Source of the DNA: Chloroflexota bacterium
GTDB lineage: Bacteria; Chloroflexota; Anaerolineae; Promineifilales; Promineifilaceae
Length of the DNA: 19,305 bases
Direction of reading: 5' to 3'
Assembly (NCBI GenBank): GCA_024223125.1
Contig: JAAEOP010000031.1
Location: forward strand, 1 to 19,305
Below are positions 1-7,805 of this stretch, in pieces. A program made the translations under genes and the position numbers. The first letter of the stretch is position 1, and each line of letters starts with the position of its first letter. A model generated the notes under the pieces. It saw only the letters and a list, made by a program, of their open reading frames with translations, had not been told where the DNA came from and did no database searches.

Positions 1-1
1 A

Positions 2-1999
2 TCGCCACCACTGGAACTGTTACATGATGATGAGTTGGCTCAGGTTTTGGGTCAGGCGCTGGCCAAAAAACCGGATGAACGCTTTAATACCACCTCCGAG
101 TTTGTCATGGCGTTAACTGCGGCCGTGTTATCTGTGACCGCAGATGCAAATATGACGTTTATTATGGGGGCGACGCGGGCTGTGACCGATTCTGAACCGG
201 AACCAGCAGCCGCATCTGTGGAACTCATTATAACCCCGGAGGAAGATGAACCTGAGGAGGCCAGCGATGCCACCTTGATTGCGCCCTCTCCTTTACGGCC
301 GTTGCCCCTAACCACAGATATTGAATCGGAAGAAGAACTGCATCTGGATGAAGCGCCGGATGATGTGCTTATTGCCTATGATAGTGACGCGACGATGATT
401 GTAGCGCCCCCAACAGCGCCAAAGTTTCCAGAGGAAAGTGAACGACCCCCTGTGGCCTTGTCAGAATTGGTTGAGGATGATCCCAATCTGTTTGACGTTG
501 AGGCGACGGTTGTTGTTGTATCGCCAAAACCAGAAGATGAAAATGAGCCAACAGCCAACGAAGATGACTTACCCAATCATGACGCTACCTATATTGCAAA
601 ACCAGTTCCGGCTGAAACTCCAGTTCCTGTTGTCCCACCGGAGGAAGATGGCTGGGCTCCCTCTGATGTAAATGCGACTTTCATTGTGGAGCCGATTCCT
701 GATAAAAAACCAGAACGATCTGCCACCGCGGCCGTATTCAAACCATCTCCGCCGCCGCCGGTCCGGTCACGCATTGATGAAGCCTCCCTGAATAGAGATG
801 TGGTTGTCAAGCCAGGCGCCGGCGGTCAGACACCTTCCGGTTTTCGTTGGCCGTTAAAGGGGTGGCACACGGCCGTTATCTTCATCCTCATTGCCATCAT
901 TGCCCTGGCTCTATTTTTGGGGCGTGGCACTGCCGATATCTTTACGGCCGCTGAATCAACAGCCACTATAATGGCCACGGTGCCTGGTGAAAAGAAAAAG
1001 ATCAGGGTGTTGAACGCCGAAGCGGATACCGTCTGGCAAATGGGTGATAAAGGCGGTTTGTTGCCGGAGGATGGACTGCTGCCCTGGCCGAATGAGGATG
1101 ATTCTCTGGTTATCATTGCCGATGATGACGCCGCTACTTTAGATATGCCTGATGGCACACAATTTGTACTTGCTCCTCAGACCAAATTGATTTTTGATTT
1201 GACCGCCGCTGATACACTGCTGGATTATCATTTGAGTTACGGCCGTCTCCTCATCAACACCAACAAAAACCAGATCACATTGGAAACCCCACTCGGCTCC
1301 ACAGCTAGTATGACAAATGGTTTGATGGGTATAGGTTATTCCGAATCACCCTTTTTGTTTGATGTAGATTGTTTTAAGGGGCCATGTGATGTGACTGATT
1401 TGGACATTATCCAGACGCTTAGTGAGGGTGAGCGCAGTTATATTGGCGGTAACGGTCTGGCTTCCCCCGAACCCGTTCGGAATGAATTATATTTATTTTC
1501 TGATCTGGTAGCAGAGGCCACGGTGACACCTTCCAGTACACCTACCCGAACAGCTTTACCCACAAAAGAACCTACAGCGACACTAATAGCTACGGCCGCA
1601 GATACTTCCACTCCCACACCATCCGCTACCCCAACTTTGACGCCCACTGAAACAGCCATATTTTTACCCCGTCCCCGTATTGCCCAGTATAGTTGCAGCG
1701 CTCCGGGAACGTTTACCAAAAATCAGAACATTCAATTCGCCTGGACATGGCGGGGGCAACTGCGTAGCGGCGAATATTTGGAAGTTCGGGTAGGGGCGCA
1801 AGGGGCAACAAACTTATCGAGTGTGGGTCGGGCATCCTCAGAAGAAAAACAAGGGGATTTGTGGGTGATGACGATATCGGCAGCACAATTTTTTGAGGAT
1901 CGCTTTCACGATTATGAATGGCAGGTAGTGCATATGTCCAGCAACGGCCGTACCCCCATCGTTTTTTCCAGCCGTGGCTGTTTACACATCACGCCTTAA
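2..1999 (+). CDS. Transmembrane Ser/Thr protein kinase, 3' part (5'-truncated by window edge)
   Basis: The frame is open from base 2 with no stop or convincing start, so the gene begins upstream. The TTG at 35 is not supported as a start. The first ~40 residues match the end of a Hanks-type kinase domain (A-K-K-P-D-E-R-F then an E-F-V-M-A-L helix). An acidic, Pro-rich cytoplasmic linker follows, containing six D/N-A/M-T-x-I/V motifs (146-688). One membrane helix lies at about 862-930. The outside part (~995-1455) resembles FecR-type domains (D-G-T-x-F-V-L-A-P, then G-R-L-L-I-N-T) and has a Cys pair at 1370-1387. Next come a Thr/Pro stalk (~1510-1660) and a C-terminal beta-rich domain starting near 1670. 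The FecR-like domain is homologous to the ectodomain of the PP2C at 15500-17317, suggesting a kinase and phosphatase that sense the same signal. The kinase assignment rests on the tail only; the catalytic residues lie outside the window. Confidence 0.85.
   Translation, partial: SPPLELLHDDELAQVLGQALAKKPDERFNTTSEFVMALTAAVLSVTADANMTFIMGATRAVTDSEPEPAAASVELIITPEEDEPEEASDATLIAPSPLRPLPLTTDIESEEELHLDEAPDDVLIAYDSDATMIVAPPTAPKFPEESERPPVALSELVEDDPNLFDVEATVVVVSPKPEDENEPTANEDDLPNHDATYIAKPVPAETPVPVVPPEEDGWAPSDVNATFIVEPIPDKKPERSATAAVFKPSPPPPVRSRIDEASLNRDVVVKPGAGGQTPSGFRWPLKGWHTAVIFILIAIIALALFLGRGTADIFTAAESTATIMATVPGEKKKIRVLNAEADTVWQMGDKGGLLPEDGLLPWPNEDDSLVIIADDDAATLDMPDGTQFVLAPQTKLIFDLTAADTLLDYHLSYGRLLINTNKNQITLETPLGSTASMTNGLMGIGYSESPFLFDVDCFKGPCDVTDLDIIQTLSEGERSYIGGNGLASPEPVRNELYLFSDLVAEATVTPSSTPTRTALPTKEPTATLIATAADTSTPTPSATPTLTPTETAIFLPRPRIAQYSCSAPGTFTKNQNIQFAWTWRGQLRSGEYLEVRVGAQGATNLSSVGRASSEEKQGDLWVMTISAAQFFEDRFHDYEWQVVHMSSNGRTPIVFSSRGCLHITP
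146..688 (+). other. Six spaced D/N-A-T-x-I/V linear motifs in the kinase linker
   Basis: The cytoplasmic linker repeats one short pattern: N-M-T-F-I-M (149-166), D-A-T-L-I-A (266-283), D-A-T-M-I-V (386-403), E-A-T-V-V-V (500-517), D-A-T-Y-I-A (581-598) and N-A-T-F-I-V (671-688). The five later copies are 27 to 40 residues apart, separated by unrelated acidic/Pro-rich sequence, and most are followed by a Pro within a few residues. The invariant Thr with an acidic or Asn residue two before it and hydrophobic residues after it suggests a phosphoacceptor for the kinase and a docking site for FHA domains. That role is inference; the repetition is directly visible. A related D-K-T-F-I-L-E-P occurs in the YukD-FHA protein at 2453-2470. 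Confidence 0.6.
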
Positions 2000-2022
2000 A
2001 GCACATTTACAAACGGGGTAAG

Positions 2023-2104
2023 CAGTGATCAGTAATCAGTTTTCAGTCATCAGTGTGCAGTGATCGTTCACTTCCCATCACGGCACACTGAACACTGAAA
2101 ACTG
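2023..2104. repeat. CAGTNNN heptamer array with inverted copy, hairpin between convergent genes
   Basis: Six consecutive heptamers starting CAGT run from 2023 to 2064 (cagtgat, cagtaat, cagtttt, cagtcat, cagtgtg, cagtgat). An inverted set with the same 7-nt period lies at 2083-2104. Bases 2037-2058 pair with 2083-2104 with only two mismatches, giving a 22-bp stem. The element fills the gap between two convergent genes (ends 1999 and 2108), so a bidirectional terminator role is plausible. Neither side has a clear T-tract, so it is not a textbook intrinsic terminator. Confidence 0.7.
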
Positions 2105-2107
2105 CTC

Positions 2108-2740
2108 CTACTCGCTTTCCCCCGAATAAAAAATCAGGACAGGCCCTTCATGGATGCCGAACTGCACCTGGCTGCCATTGCGCAACTGCACATATTCATT
2201 CTGTTTTAGGGCGTAGCCGTCTACAATTGTCCCATTGGTACTATTTTCGTCACTGATCCAATAGCCATTATCGCGGCGTACCAAGTTGGCATGACGGCCG
2301 GACACGACGGAACCATTGGGTAGTTTTCCCAGGGAAATGGCGCATTTAGGCGAACGGCCGATGAGGCTGGATTTACCCCGACAAGGAAATATCTCACCTG
2401 TATCCTCTGCCAGAAAATGAGGTTTTCCCATCTGATGGCTGACCGGCGGTTCCAGAATAAATGTCTTGTCAGGGTCCATCGTCACACTTTGCGCCGAGGT
2501 CAATTCCAGGAAATTTCCATCTACCACACCTGCCTGGGCCAGCGTCTCATTCGGCCGTACTACGACACCAGACTCGCGCACATGCCCCACAAAGCGAGCG
2601 GTATCCTGAAGAGTACCATCCCTTTGCCAGGAGAGTGAGTCGAGAATGATGGGGGCTAACACAAACATCGGTACGCTGATGGGCAGTTCTAAATCAGCTT
2701 TTTGTTCACCGTATTTAAGGGTAACAACGATATAATCCAT
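2108..2740 (-). CDS. YukD-like ubiquitin-fold / FHA domain fusion protein
   Basis: This 210-residue cytoplasmic protein has two parts. Residues 1-82 look like the YukD/EsaB ubiquitin-like family of type VII secretion systems: a beta-strand start (Y-I-V-V-T-L), the phrase R-P-N-E-T-L-A-Q-A-G and the ending V-V-D-G-N-F-L-E-L. Residues 126-185 form an FHA phosphothreonine-binding domain with all canonical residues: I-G-R-S, S-G-R-H and S-T-N-G-T. Between them Thr93 sits in D-K-T-F-I-L-E-P (2453-2470), matching the motif repeated in the upstream kinase linker. This arrangement resembles GarA-type FHA proteins, whose FHA domain binds their own phosphorylated N-terminal Thr; here that is inference. 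The gene diverges from the WXG100 gene and converges on the kinase. The start is supported by AGGT about 7 nt upstream on the minus strand and by the YukD fold beginning at once. No signal peptide or membrane segment. Confidence 0.85.
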   Translation of the reverse strand: MDYIVVTLKYGEQKADLELPISVPMFVLAPIILDSLSWQRDGTLQDTARFVGHVRESGVVVRPNETLAQAGVVDGNFLELTSAQSVTMDPDKTFILEPPVSHQMGKPHFLAEDTGEIFPCRGKSSLIGRSPKCAISLGKLPNGSVVSGRHANLVRRDNGYWISDENSTNGTIVDGYALKQNEYVQLRNGSQVQFGIHEGPVLIFYSGESE

Positions 2741-2788
2741 AACATGACCTGCGCAAAACCTGTTATCATAATGTAAGTGGTATTTAAT

Positions 2789-2818
2789 CCGTATTCCGTA
2801 TACCGTTATTTGTAACGG
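2789..2818. repeat. Three CCGTA heptamers ending in a small hairpin
   Basis: CCGTATT, CCGTATA and CCGTTAT follow each other exactly every 7 nt (2789, 2796, 2803). The last one begins a perfect 6-bp hairpin (2803-2808 with 2813-2818, 4-nt loop). It lies upstream of the minus-strand YukD-FHA gene, about 50 nt from its start, where a regulator or leader structure could act. No function is known. Confidence 0.45.
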
Positions 2819-2827
2819 ACAATGGGT

Positions 2828-2856
2828 TTGAAATAATTATAGAGGCAAACTATCAG
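2828..2856 (+). promoter_or_regulatory. Possible sigma-A type promoter toward the WXG100 gene
   Basis: TTGAAA (2828-2833) is separated by exactly 17 nt from TATCAG (2851-2856). The -10 match is only moderate, and the start codon is about 130 nt downstream with the REP-like element in between. It is a candidate only. Confidence 0.25.
2836..2841 (-). promoter_or_regulatory. Possible -10 box for the YukD-FHA gene
   Basis: A perfect TATAAT reads on the minus strand here, about 95 nt before the YukD-FHA start. The hexamer 17 nt upstream is a poor -35. It lies within the spacer of the plus-strand candidate promoter, so the two would compete if both are real. Confidence 0.25.
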
Positions 2857-2897
2857 TAAACGTAATAATTTTGTAGCTATACAGGTATTTCTTGATT

Positions 2898-2955
2898 GTC
2901 ATACCCGCGAAGGAGGGTATCCAGGTGTGTGGATTCCTGTCCGTGCAGGAATGAC
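2898..2955. repeat. REP-like palindromic intergenic element with two internal hairpins
   Basis: The element starts GTCATACCCGCG and ends CAGGAATGAC. Its two 26-bp halves are imperfect inverted copies (both outer ends read GTCAT inward and meet near TGGAT/ATCCA). Each half folds by itself: ATACCC (2901-2906) with GGGTAT (2915-2920), and ATTCCTG (2933-2939) with CAGGAAT (2946-2952). This layout and wording match the widespread 'GTCATTCCCGCG...GGAATCCAG' class of dispersed repeats, such as dRS3-like units of Neisseria. It sits just upstream of the WXG100 ribosome-binding site, so it belongs to that gene's leader if transcription starts upstream. Confidence 0.65.
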
Positions 2956-2992
2956 CTGCATAGGTACATAACTTTAATAAGGAGAGACAAAA

Positions 2993-3280
2993 ATGGCAAC
3001 ATTGCATTTTGATGTTGACGCCGGTTATCAAACGGCCGACCAATTGCGAGCCTTTCGTGAAGGGGTTCAAGAGCAGCTAAGGACACTGTCAGCCAGAGTC
3101 AACAATCAATTTATCGGTACCGAATGGCAGGGTCAATCCGCAGAAGCATTCCGTACGGAGTTTAATGATTGGGCCAATTACCAGTTAATGCCTCAATTAA
3201 ATGCGTTGGAAAATTTAGAAACAGCTCTGCGTACCCAAATTGAGAACTGGAAGTACACGGCGTCCGGCATGACACCTTAG
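2993..3280 (+). CDS. WXG100 family type VII secretion substrate (EsxA-like)
   Basis: The 95-residue length is typical of the WXG100 family of small helical-hairpin proteins exported by type VII systems. The signature is E-W-Q-G-Q-S-A-E-A-F at about residues 44-53, with the W-x-G turn between two amphipathic helices (roughly 15-42 and 50-88). The N-terminus begins A-T-L-H-F-D-V-D-A, as often seen before helix 1. I see no clear Y-x-x-x-D/E export signal near the C-terminus, so export may depend on a partner such as the CHAP protein. A strong GGAGAG (2981-2986) lies 6 nt before the ATG. The gene is upstream of the EccC motor on the same strand, separated by 252 nt containing a stable hairpin, so the WXG100 protein could be made in excess over the motor. 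No signal peptide. Confidence 0.92.
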   Translation: MATLHFDVDAGYQTADQLRAFREGVQEQLRTLSARVNNQFIGTEWQGQSAEAFRTEFNDWANYQLMPQLNALENLETALRTQIENWKYTASGMTP

Positions 3281-3304
3281 GGTCCATTCGTTTTTAACTT
3301 GGTA

Positions 3305-3337
3305 AGATTGGTTCAATCTTCAAGATTGAACCAATCT
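3305..3337. repeat. Perfect 15-bp hairpin between WXG100 and EccC genes
   Basis: AGATTGGTTCAATCT (3305-3319) is followed after TCA by its exact reverse complement (3323-3337). The flanks (about 3277-3300 and 3344-3372) show weaker complementarity, hinting at a larger imperfect dyad of about 95 nt. No T-tract follows, so it looks more like a partial terminator, an mRNA-processing hairpin or a small dispersed element than a strong intrinsic terminator. The rest of 3281-3532 is A/T-rich, has a second small hairpin (3399-3405 with 3410-3416), and contains no credible ORF. Confidence 0.6.
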
Positions 3338-3418
3338 GGAAACTCCAAAGTTGTTTACGAGCGAACCCTTAGCGCCTTTACAATGAAAAGCGTATACAAT
3401 AAACAACTGTGTTTATAT

Positions 3419-3442
3419 ACACGGATTAGGAAAAACACGGAT
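3419..3442 (+). repeat. Direct repeat ACACGGAT x2
   Basis: ACACGGAT occurs at 3419-3426 and 3435-3442, 16 nt apart, within an A-rich stretch. Similar ACACGGAT strings are common in intergenic DNA of several environmental phyla. It could also be an operator upstream of the EccC gene; nothing in the sequence decides this. Confidence 0.35.
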
Positions 3443-3532
3443 CGGATTTAACAAAAAAACAGTGTTCTTCTCCATCAGTATATATAGAATCCTCTTTGAT
3501 TTTGACTTATCCAGGTTAGGGTTCATCTGAAA

Positions 3533-6500
3533 ATGACGCAATCACACGGTACACAATCTTTTAGTAGAAGCCAATATATTATTCGGCCGGAAGCGCGGCG
3601 ACGTGAGCCTTTGCCCAGCAGCAAGGTAACGATTCGGGCGCCACAGCCGCTGTCGGCCGCACCCGAAAAACCCAGCCTGGTCTCTGCCTTGCCGCGAGTG
3701 ATGGGCGTTTTTGTGATGGGTATGGTGGTTTTGGGCGGGCTGCTGTTTTCGACATCAGACGAACCATCAGCCACGCTGCCGGTCTATTTGCTCATTTCCC
3801 CTTTGTTATCGGGGTTGATGGCCGCGATGACGGTAGGGGTACAGTTCTGGCAGTATCGGTCGGCGAGGCGGGAACATGAAACGGCCGTAACCGAGCGCGA
3901 ACAAGAATACTGCACCTATCTGGAGCATGTACACGATCAGCTGGATGAAGTTACCGCAAAGCAAAGCCGTGTTTTGCGCCATCAGGACCCGCCGGTTTCA
4001 GAAATGGTAAAACGGGTTGAAAAACAAAAACGCCGTTTATGGGAACGGTTGCCAGATGACAATGATTTCCTGGCCTTACGGATTGGTGTGCGTGACATGC
4101 CCCTCTGTGTGTCGGTCGTGCAGCCCGATATTCGAGAAGAAGATCCCTTACAGGCTGACGTCACCCGGCTGACAGAGCAATTTGCCACCGTACCCAAACT
4201 GCCTTTGACCACAAATCTGGTACATTTAGGCACAGTTGGGCTGCGGAGTCACAATCGAGAAACGGCATTGCAGCTTGTTAATACGGTGGTGGCTCATCTT
4301 GTCACTCACCACAGCCCGGATAATGTACATTTGTACCTTATCAGCCATCATCCCGATGCACCGCGCCAGTGGGCCTGGGTGCGCTGGCTGCCACATACCA
4401 ACACATTACACGGCCGTGACGGGGTCGTCTCCCGTTTATCATTTGTCCCGGCAGCAGATGATGACGTCCTATCGGCGCTGGCCCAACAATTGCGACGGCG
4501 CGATCAGGTACAATACCAGCGCTCTTCTTTTCAATATGGTCAGTCAGAGCCGCATATTCTTGTCATTTTTGACACCGTTCCCGACTTAATGCGGCATCAG
4601 GTTATCTACATGCTCTTGGGGCATAAACCGAATCACAATGAAAACCGGCTGCGAGCTAGCGCCCTTTTCATTGACAGCATTCCCCCCCAGGTTAATGCTC
4701 AAATTCAACTACGTGGCGATAAATTAGAATATCGGGAAACCTGGATGGCCGATTCTAATCAGGTCAGGGTGGTGTGTAAGACTGAATTGACCCCTCTCGA
4801 TCAGGTAACCCGGCTGGCCCGTCAACTGGCGCCTTATCGTACCGACGCCGGGTTGAGCCAACATGAAGGCGGTTTACCTGGCAGTGTGCGCCTGGTGGAA
4901 TTATTGGCCGCCACACGGCCGTTAGAAGTAGATTTGGAAAACTTGTATGCCGCCAATTACGATCCCCAAACAGTGATGGCTTTTCCGATTGGCAAAAATA
5001 TTGATCTACGGCCAGAAGTGGTGATTTTGCGCGAAGACGGCCGTGACGGCTACGGACATCATGCTATGTTGGCGGGTATGACAGGTAAAGGGAAAAGTGT
5101 CACTCTACAATCAATCGTCTTGAGTCTGGCCGCCAACAATCCGCCCACCCATCTCAACTTTGTTCTGGCCGATTTCAAAGGTGGAACGTCCCTATCATTT
5201 CTGCAAAGTTTGCCCCATGTGGTCGGTTTTACTTCAGACATCATCGAAAATGATGAAGCGGCCGTGGAACGATTCCGTCTGGCTCTGGAAGGGGAAGTGA
5301 AGCGGCGTAAAATGCTGTTTGATCAGGCTTCCCAAAACATTGATCGCCAGATTGAAAATATTTACGAATACAATGAACAGTTCTCCAATAATTTGCTGCC
5401 CCATCTGGTTGTGGTCATTGATGAGTTCAAAAAAGGGATAGATGTTAATCCCGAATTGAAGCAAACGCTGGACAAGGATATTGCCGCTCAAGGGCGGGCG
5501 CTGGGCATTCATTTAATTTTGAGTACCCAAAAAGCGTTGGACTTTTTGCCGGTGCGTCCCAATATTGAAGTACGCATGAGTATGCAGGTGCAAAGTTCAG
5601 AAGACAGCCGGGCTATCTTTGATCGGGATGACGCTTTCAGGAACCTCAAACGAGCCGGGCAGGCGTATTTGCAGGTGGGCAATAACAAGATTTTTGAGAT
5701 GTTCCAGGTGGCGCGGGCCGATATTCCTAATTTGCCAGAAGAAGCGACCAACTTGAATCTGTTAGATGATTTTACGATTCGGCGACTGGGACCAGACGGC
5801 CGTCGTAAAACCATCTACCGTCACCAATCCACCGTTCAGGAAGATAACGGCAACGGACATCTGGCTCCTCTTTCTGAAGGAGAAGTGTTGGTAGGACATA
5901 TTCGGGATTATTGCCGGGAGCGTTACAAACCGCCGCGTATGATTTGCCTGCCGCCGCTGCCGGAAGCCGACCAAATGCCTTTGTTTGATTTGTTAGGCGA
6001 AGAGCCGCTTTATTGTTTGTGGACGGATGCAGGTTGGGACATTGACCGGAAACTATCTCCCCGCCGCTTAAAAGTCCCCCTAGGATTGCTGGATTTACCG
6101 GAACAACAAGAGCAGCGGCCGTTGATTTTAGACCTGAATCAGCGCGACGGACATGTTATCGTGGCCGGGCCGGCCGGTTCCGGCAAATCAATGTACTTAC
6201 GCAGCGCTGTGCTAGGTTTGGCGGCCGCCCATCCCCCTGATGATCTGCTGTTTTATTTCCTCAGCCGCAGCGCTACTCTGTCCATATTTGATGAACTGCC
6301 CCACTGTCAGGCGCTTATTCAGCCCAGCGAACAAGAACGAATTAACCGCCTCTTTGGCTATTTGGAGCAGGAGGCCAGCCGCCGCGCCCAACAAATGCGG
6401 AATGCCCGTTGTGATTCGATGGAGGCGCTGCGGGGCTATTTTCCCGACCAACCGCTGCCTTCCTTGCTGGTTGTGTTTGATGATTTTGCCGGTTTTGTAG

Positions 6501-7792
6501 CCGAAAATGGAGAGACCGCCCAGGTTATCAGTCGTTTGGCTTCGCGTGGAAAACAGGTAGATATTCATTTTATCTACAGCGTCACTTCAATGCGTGGTTC
6601 CCATGCCAAATATGTGGCCAATACTTTGAACCGGCTGGCGTTGGGGGTACGGCTGGGATCAGATACGCTGGAAATTTTGGGTAAACGAACACGGCCGTTA
6701 AAAGAGATTGCCGGACGTGGTTATATTCAGCAAGAACAAGAGGTGTTGGAAGTGCAGATTGCCGCGCCGTCACGCAGCAAAGGGTTAGAACTTCATTCCC
6801 AGGAAGCAGTAGATGAGATTCAGGCCATTGCCGCAGCCATGAATGAGCGTTGGGTTTGGCCTGACGGCCGTCGTCCCTTACCCCCCATTACTGAACTACC
6901 TGCTTATCTGGAATTGGAGACGTTGTGGCAAGAGTATGTGCATGACCGGCGACATATTGCCGAAATGCCCACCGCCACTCTGGGACTGGATTACAACTCC
7001 ATGGAGCCGGTGACAATAGATGTGAGCCAGTTACAAGCGTACAGCATTGTGACCGGCCCCGCCCGCAGTGGAAAAACAGATTTTTTGCTGACATTGTGTC
7101 TAAGCGCGGCCGTGAATCTCAGCCCCAGTCAGGTAGAAATATTTGTCCTCGTTTTAGAACGCCATAACCCCTTACGGCTGTTGCGTGACCTGCCTCATAT
7201 TCAGTTGGGGGCCAGCTTCACCCGCGCCCGTAAACTCCTGACCGATTTGCACACGCTTCTGACCCAGCGTATGGAGGAGCAGCAAGTACAGCAAGATCAA
7301 ACAATGGTCACAGCGGCCGATATGACCCGTGTTATTCCCAAACAAACACTGATTGTGGTGGATGATTTGCAACAATTTTCCCATTTTGATGACCTCAGCT
7401 CTTTACTGGATAAATGTATGGACTTGGGCCGTCATTTGGGCATTCATCTTTTTGTTTCTGACACCAGTATTCATTTAAATCAGGTCAAGCAAAATTTTGG
7501 CATCAAATATATTCAAGCAGCCAGCAAATATGGCAGTGGGGTAGCCTTTTCGGTAAACCCCGGCGATCTGACACTACTTAATCAAGTTGGTAAAATTAGT
7601 AATCCTATCATTAACAGCCATCGTGCCCAAATGGGTAAGGGAAGGGCTGTGTTTGCTCACGACAGTCAATTGGATATTGTCCAATTTGGGCGCTTAGGCG
7701 ACGTGAATTTATCTTCGCAGGCGTATGAGAACAACATCCGCCGTCTGGTTGAAGAGATTGCGGCCGAGTATACGGCCGCAGCCTCAGAATAG
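3533..7792 (+). CDS. eccC: Type VII secretion FtsK/SpoIIIE-type ATPase, EccC/EssC-like
   Basis: This 1419-residue protein is the motor of a type VII (WXG100) secretion system and recognises and drives substrates through the membrane. Two hydrophobic helices at about residues 51-75 and 80-107 anchor it, followed by a cytoplasmic domain. Three ATPase modules follow, each with an intact Walker A: G-M-T-G-K-G-K-S (515-522), G-P-A-G-S-G-K-S (879-886) and G-P-A-R-S-G-K-T (1175-1182). The Walker B ends are D630-E631 in module 1 but D983-D984 and D1277-D1278 in modules 2 and 3. This agrees with known EccC proteins, where module 1 does the work and the later ones bind substrate. There is no N-terminal FHA pair as in Firmicutes EssC; the FHA is on the separate YukD fusion. 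The start follows two helix-compatible residues of EccC style; the upstream AGGTTAGGG (3515-3523) is a weak ribosome-binding site. The stop is 13 nt before the CHAP gene. Confidence 0.93.
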   Translation: MTQSHGTQSFSRSQYIIRPEARRREPLPSSKVTIRAPQPLSAAPEKPSLVSALPRVMGVFVMGMVVLGGLLFSTSDEPSATLPVYLLISPLLSGLMAAMTVGVQFWQYRSARREHETAVTEREQEYCTYLEHVHDQLDEVTAKQSRVLRHQDPPVSEMVKRVEKQKRRLWERLPDDNDFLALRIGVRDMPLCVSVVQPDIREEDPLQADVTRLTEQFATVPKLPLTTNLVHLGTVGLRSHNRETALQLVNTVVAHLVTHHSPDNVHLYLISHHPDAPRQWAWVRWLPHTNTLHGRDGVVSRLSFVPAADDDVLSALAQQLRRRDQVQYQRSSFQYGQSEPHILVIFDTVPDLMRHQVIYMLLGHKPNHNENRLRASALFIDSIPPQVNAQIQLRGDKLEYRETWMADSNQVRVVCKTELTPLDQVTRLARQLAPYRTDAGLSQHEGGLPGSVRLVELLAATRPLEVDLENLYAANYDPQTVMAFPIGKNIDLRPEVVILREDGRDGYGHHAMLAGMTGKGKSVTLQSIVLSLAANNPPTHLNFVLADFKGGTSLSFLQSLPHVVGFTSDIIENDEAAVERFRLALEGEVKRRKMLFDQASQNIDRQIENIYEYNEQFSNNLLPHLVVVIDEFKKGIDVNPELKQTLDKDIAAQGRALGIHLILSTQKALDFLPVRPNIEVRMSMQVQSSEDSRAIFDRDDAFRNLKRAGQAYLQVGNNKIFEMFQVARADIPNLPEEATNLNLLDDFTIRRLGPDGRRKTIYRHQSTVQEDNGNGHLAPLSEGEVLVGHIRDYCRERYKPPRMICLPPLPEADQMPLFDLLGEEPLYCLWTDAGWDIDRKLSPRRLKVPLGLLDLPEQQEQRPLILDLNQRDGHVIVAGPAGSGKSMYLRSAVLGLAAAHPPDDLLFYFLSRSATLSIFDELPHCQALIQPSEQERINRLFGYLEQEASRRAQQMRNARCDSMEALRGYFPDQPLPSLLVVFDDFAGFVAENGETAQVISRLASRGKQVDIHFIYSVTSMRGSHAKYVANTLNRLALGVRLGSDTLEILGKRTRPLKEIAGRGYIQQEQEVLEVQIAAPSRSKGLELHSQEAVDEIQAIAAAMNERWVWPDGRRPLPPITELPAYLELETLWQEYVHDRRHIAEMPTATLGLDYNSMEPVTIDVSQLQAYSIVTGPARSGKTDFLLTLCLSAAVNLSPSQVEIFVLVLERHNPLRLLRDLPHIQLGASFTRARKLLTDLHTLLTQRMEEQQVQQDQTMVTAADMTRVIPKQTLIVVDDLQQFSHFDDLSSLLDKCMDLGRHLGIHLFVSDTSIHLNQVKQNFGIKYIQAASKYGSGVAFSVNPGDLTLLNQVGKISNPIINSHRAQMGKGRAVFAHDSQLDIVQFGRLGDVNLSSQAYENNIRRLVEEIAAEYTAAASE

Positions 7793-7794
7793 GG

Positions 7795-7799
7795 AAAGG
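7795..7799 (+). promoter_or_regulatory. Ribosome-binding site fixing the CHAP gene start at 7806
   Basis: AAAGG lies 6 nt before the ATG at 7806 and directly after the EccC stop. It favours this start over an in-frame upstream start at 7725, which would overlap the EccC gene and add 27 residues copied from an out-of-frame reading of its end. Confidence 0.6.
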
Positions 7800-7805
7800 T
7801 GCAAC

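Noticed and set aside
2023..2104. CRISPR-like array
   Set aside because: Units are only 7 nt, contiguous and without spacers.
7725..7805. Longer N-terminus of the CHAP protein beginning at 7725
   Set aside because: It overlaps the end of the EccC gene in another frame, and AAAGG at the right distance supports the ATG at 7806.
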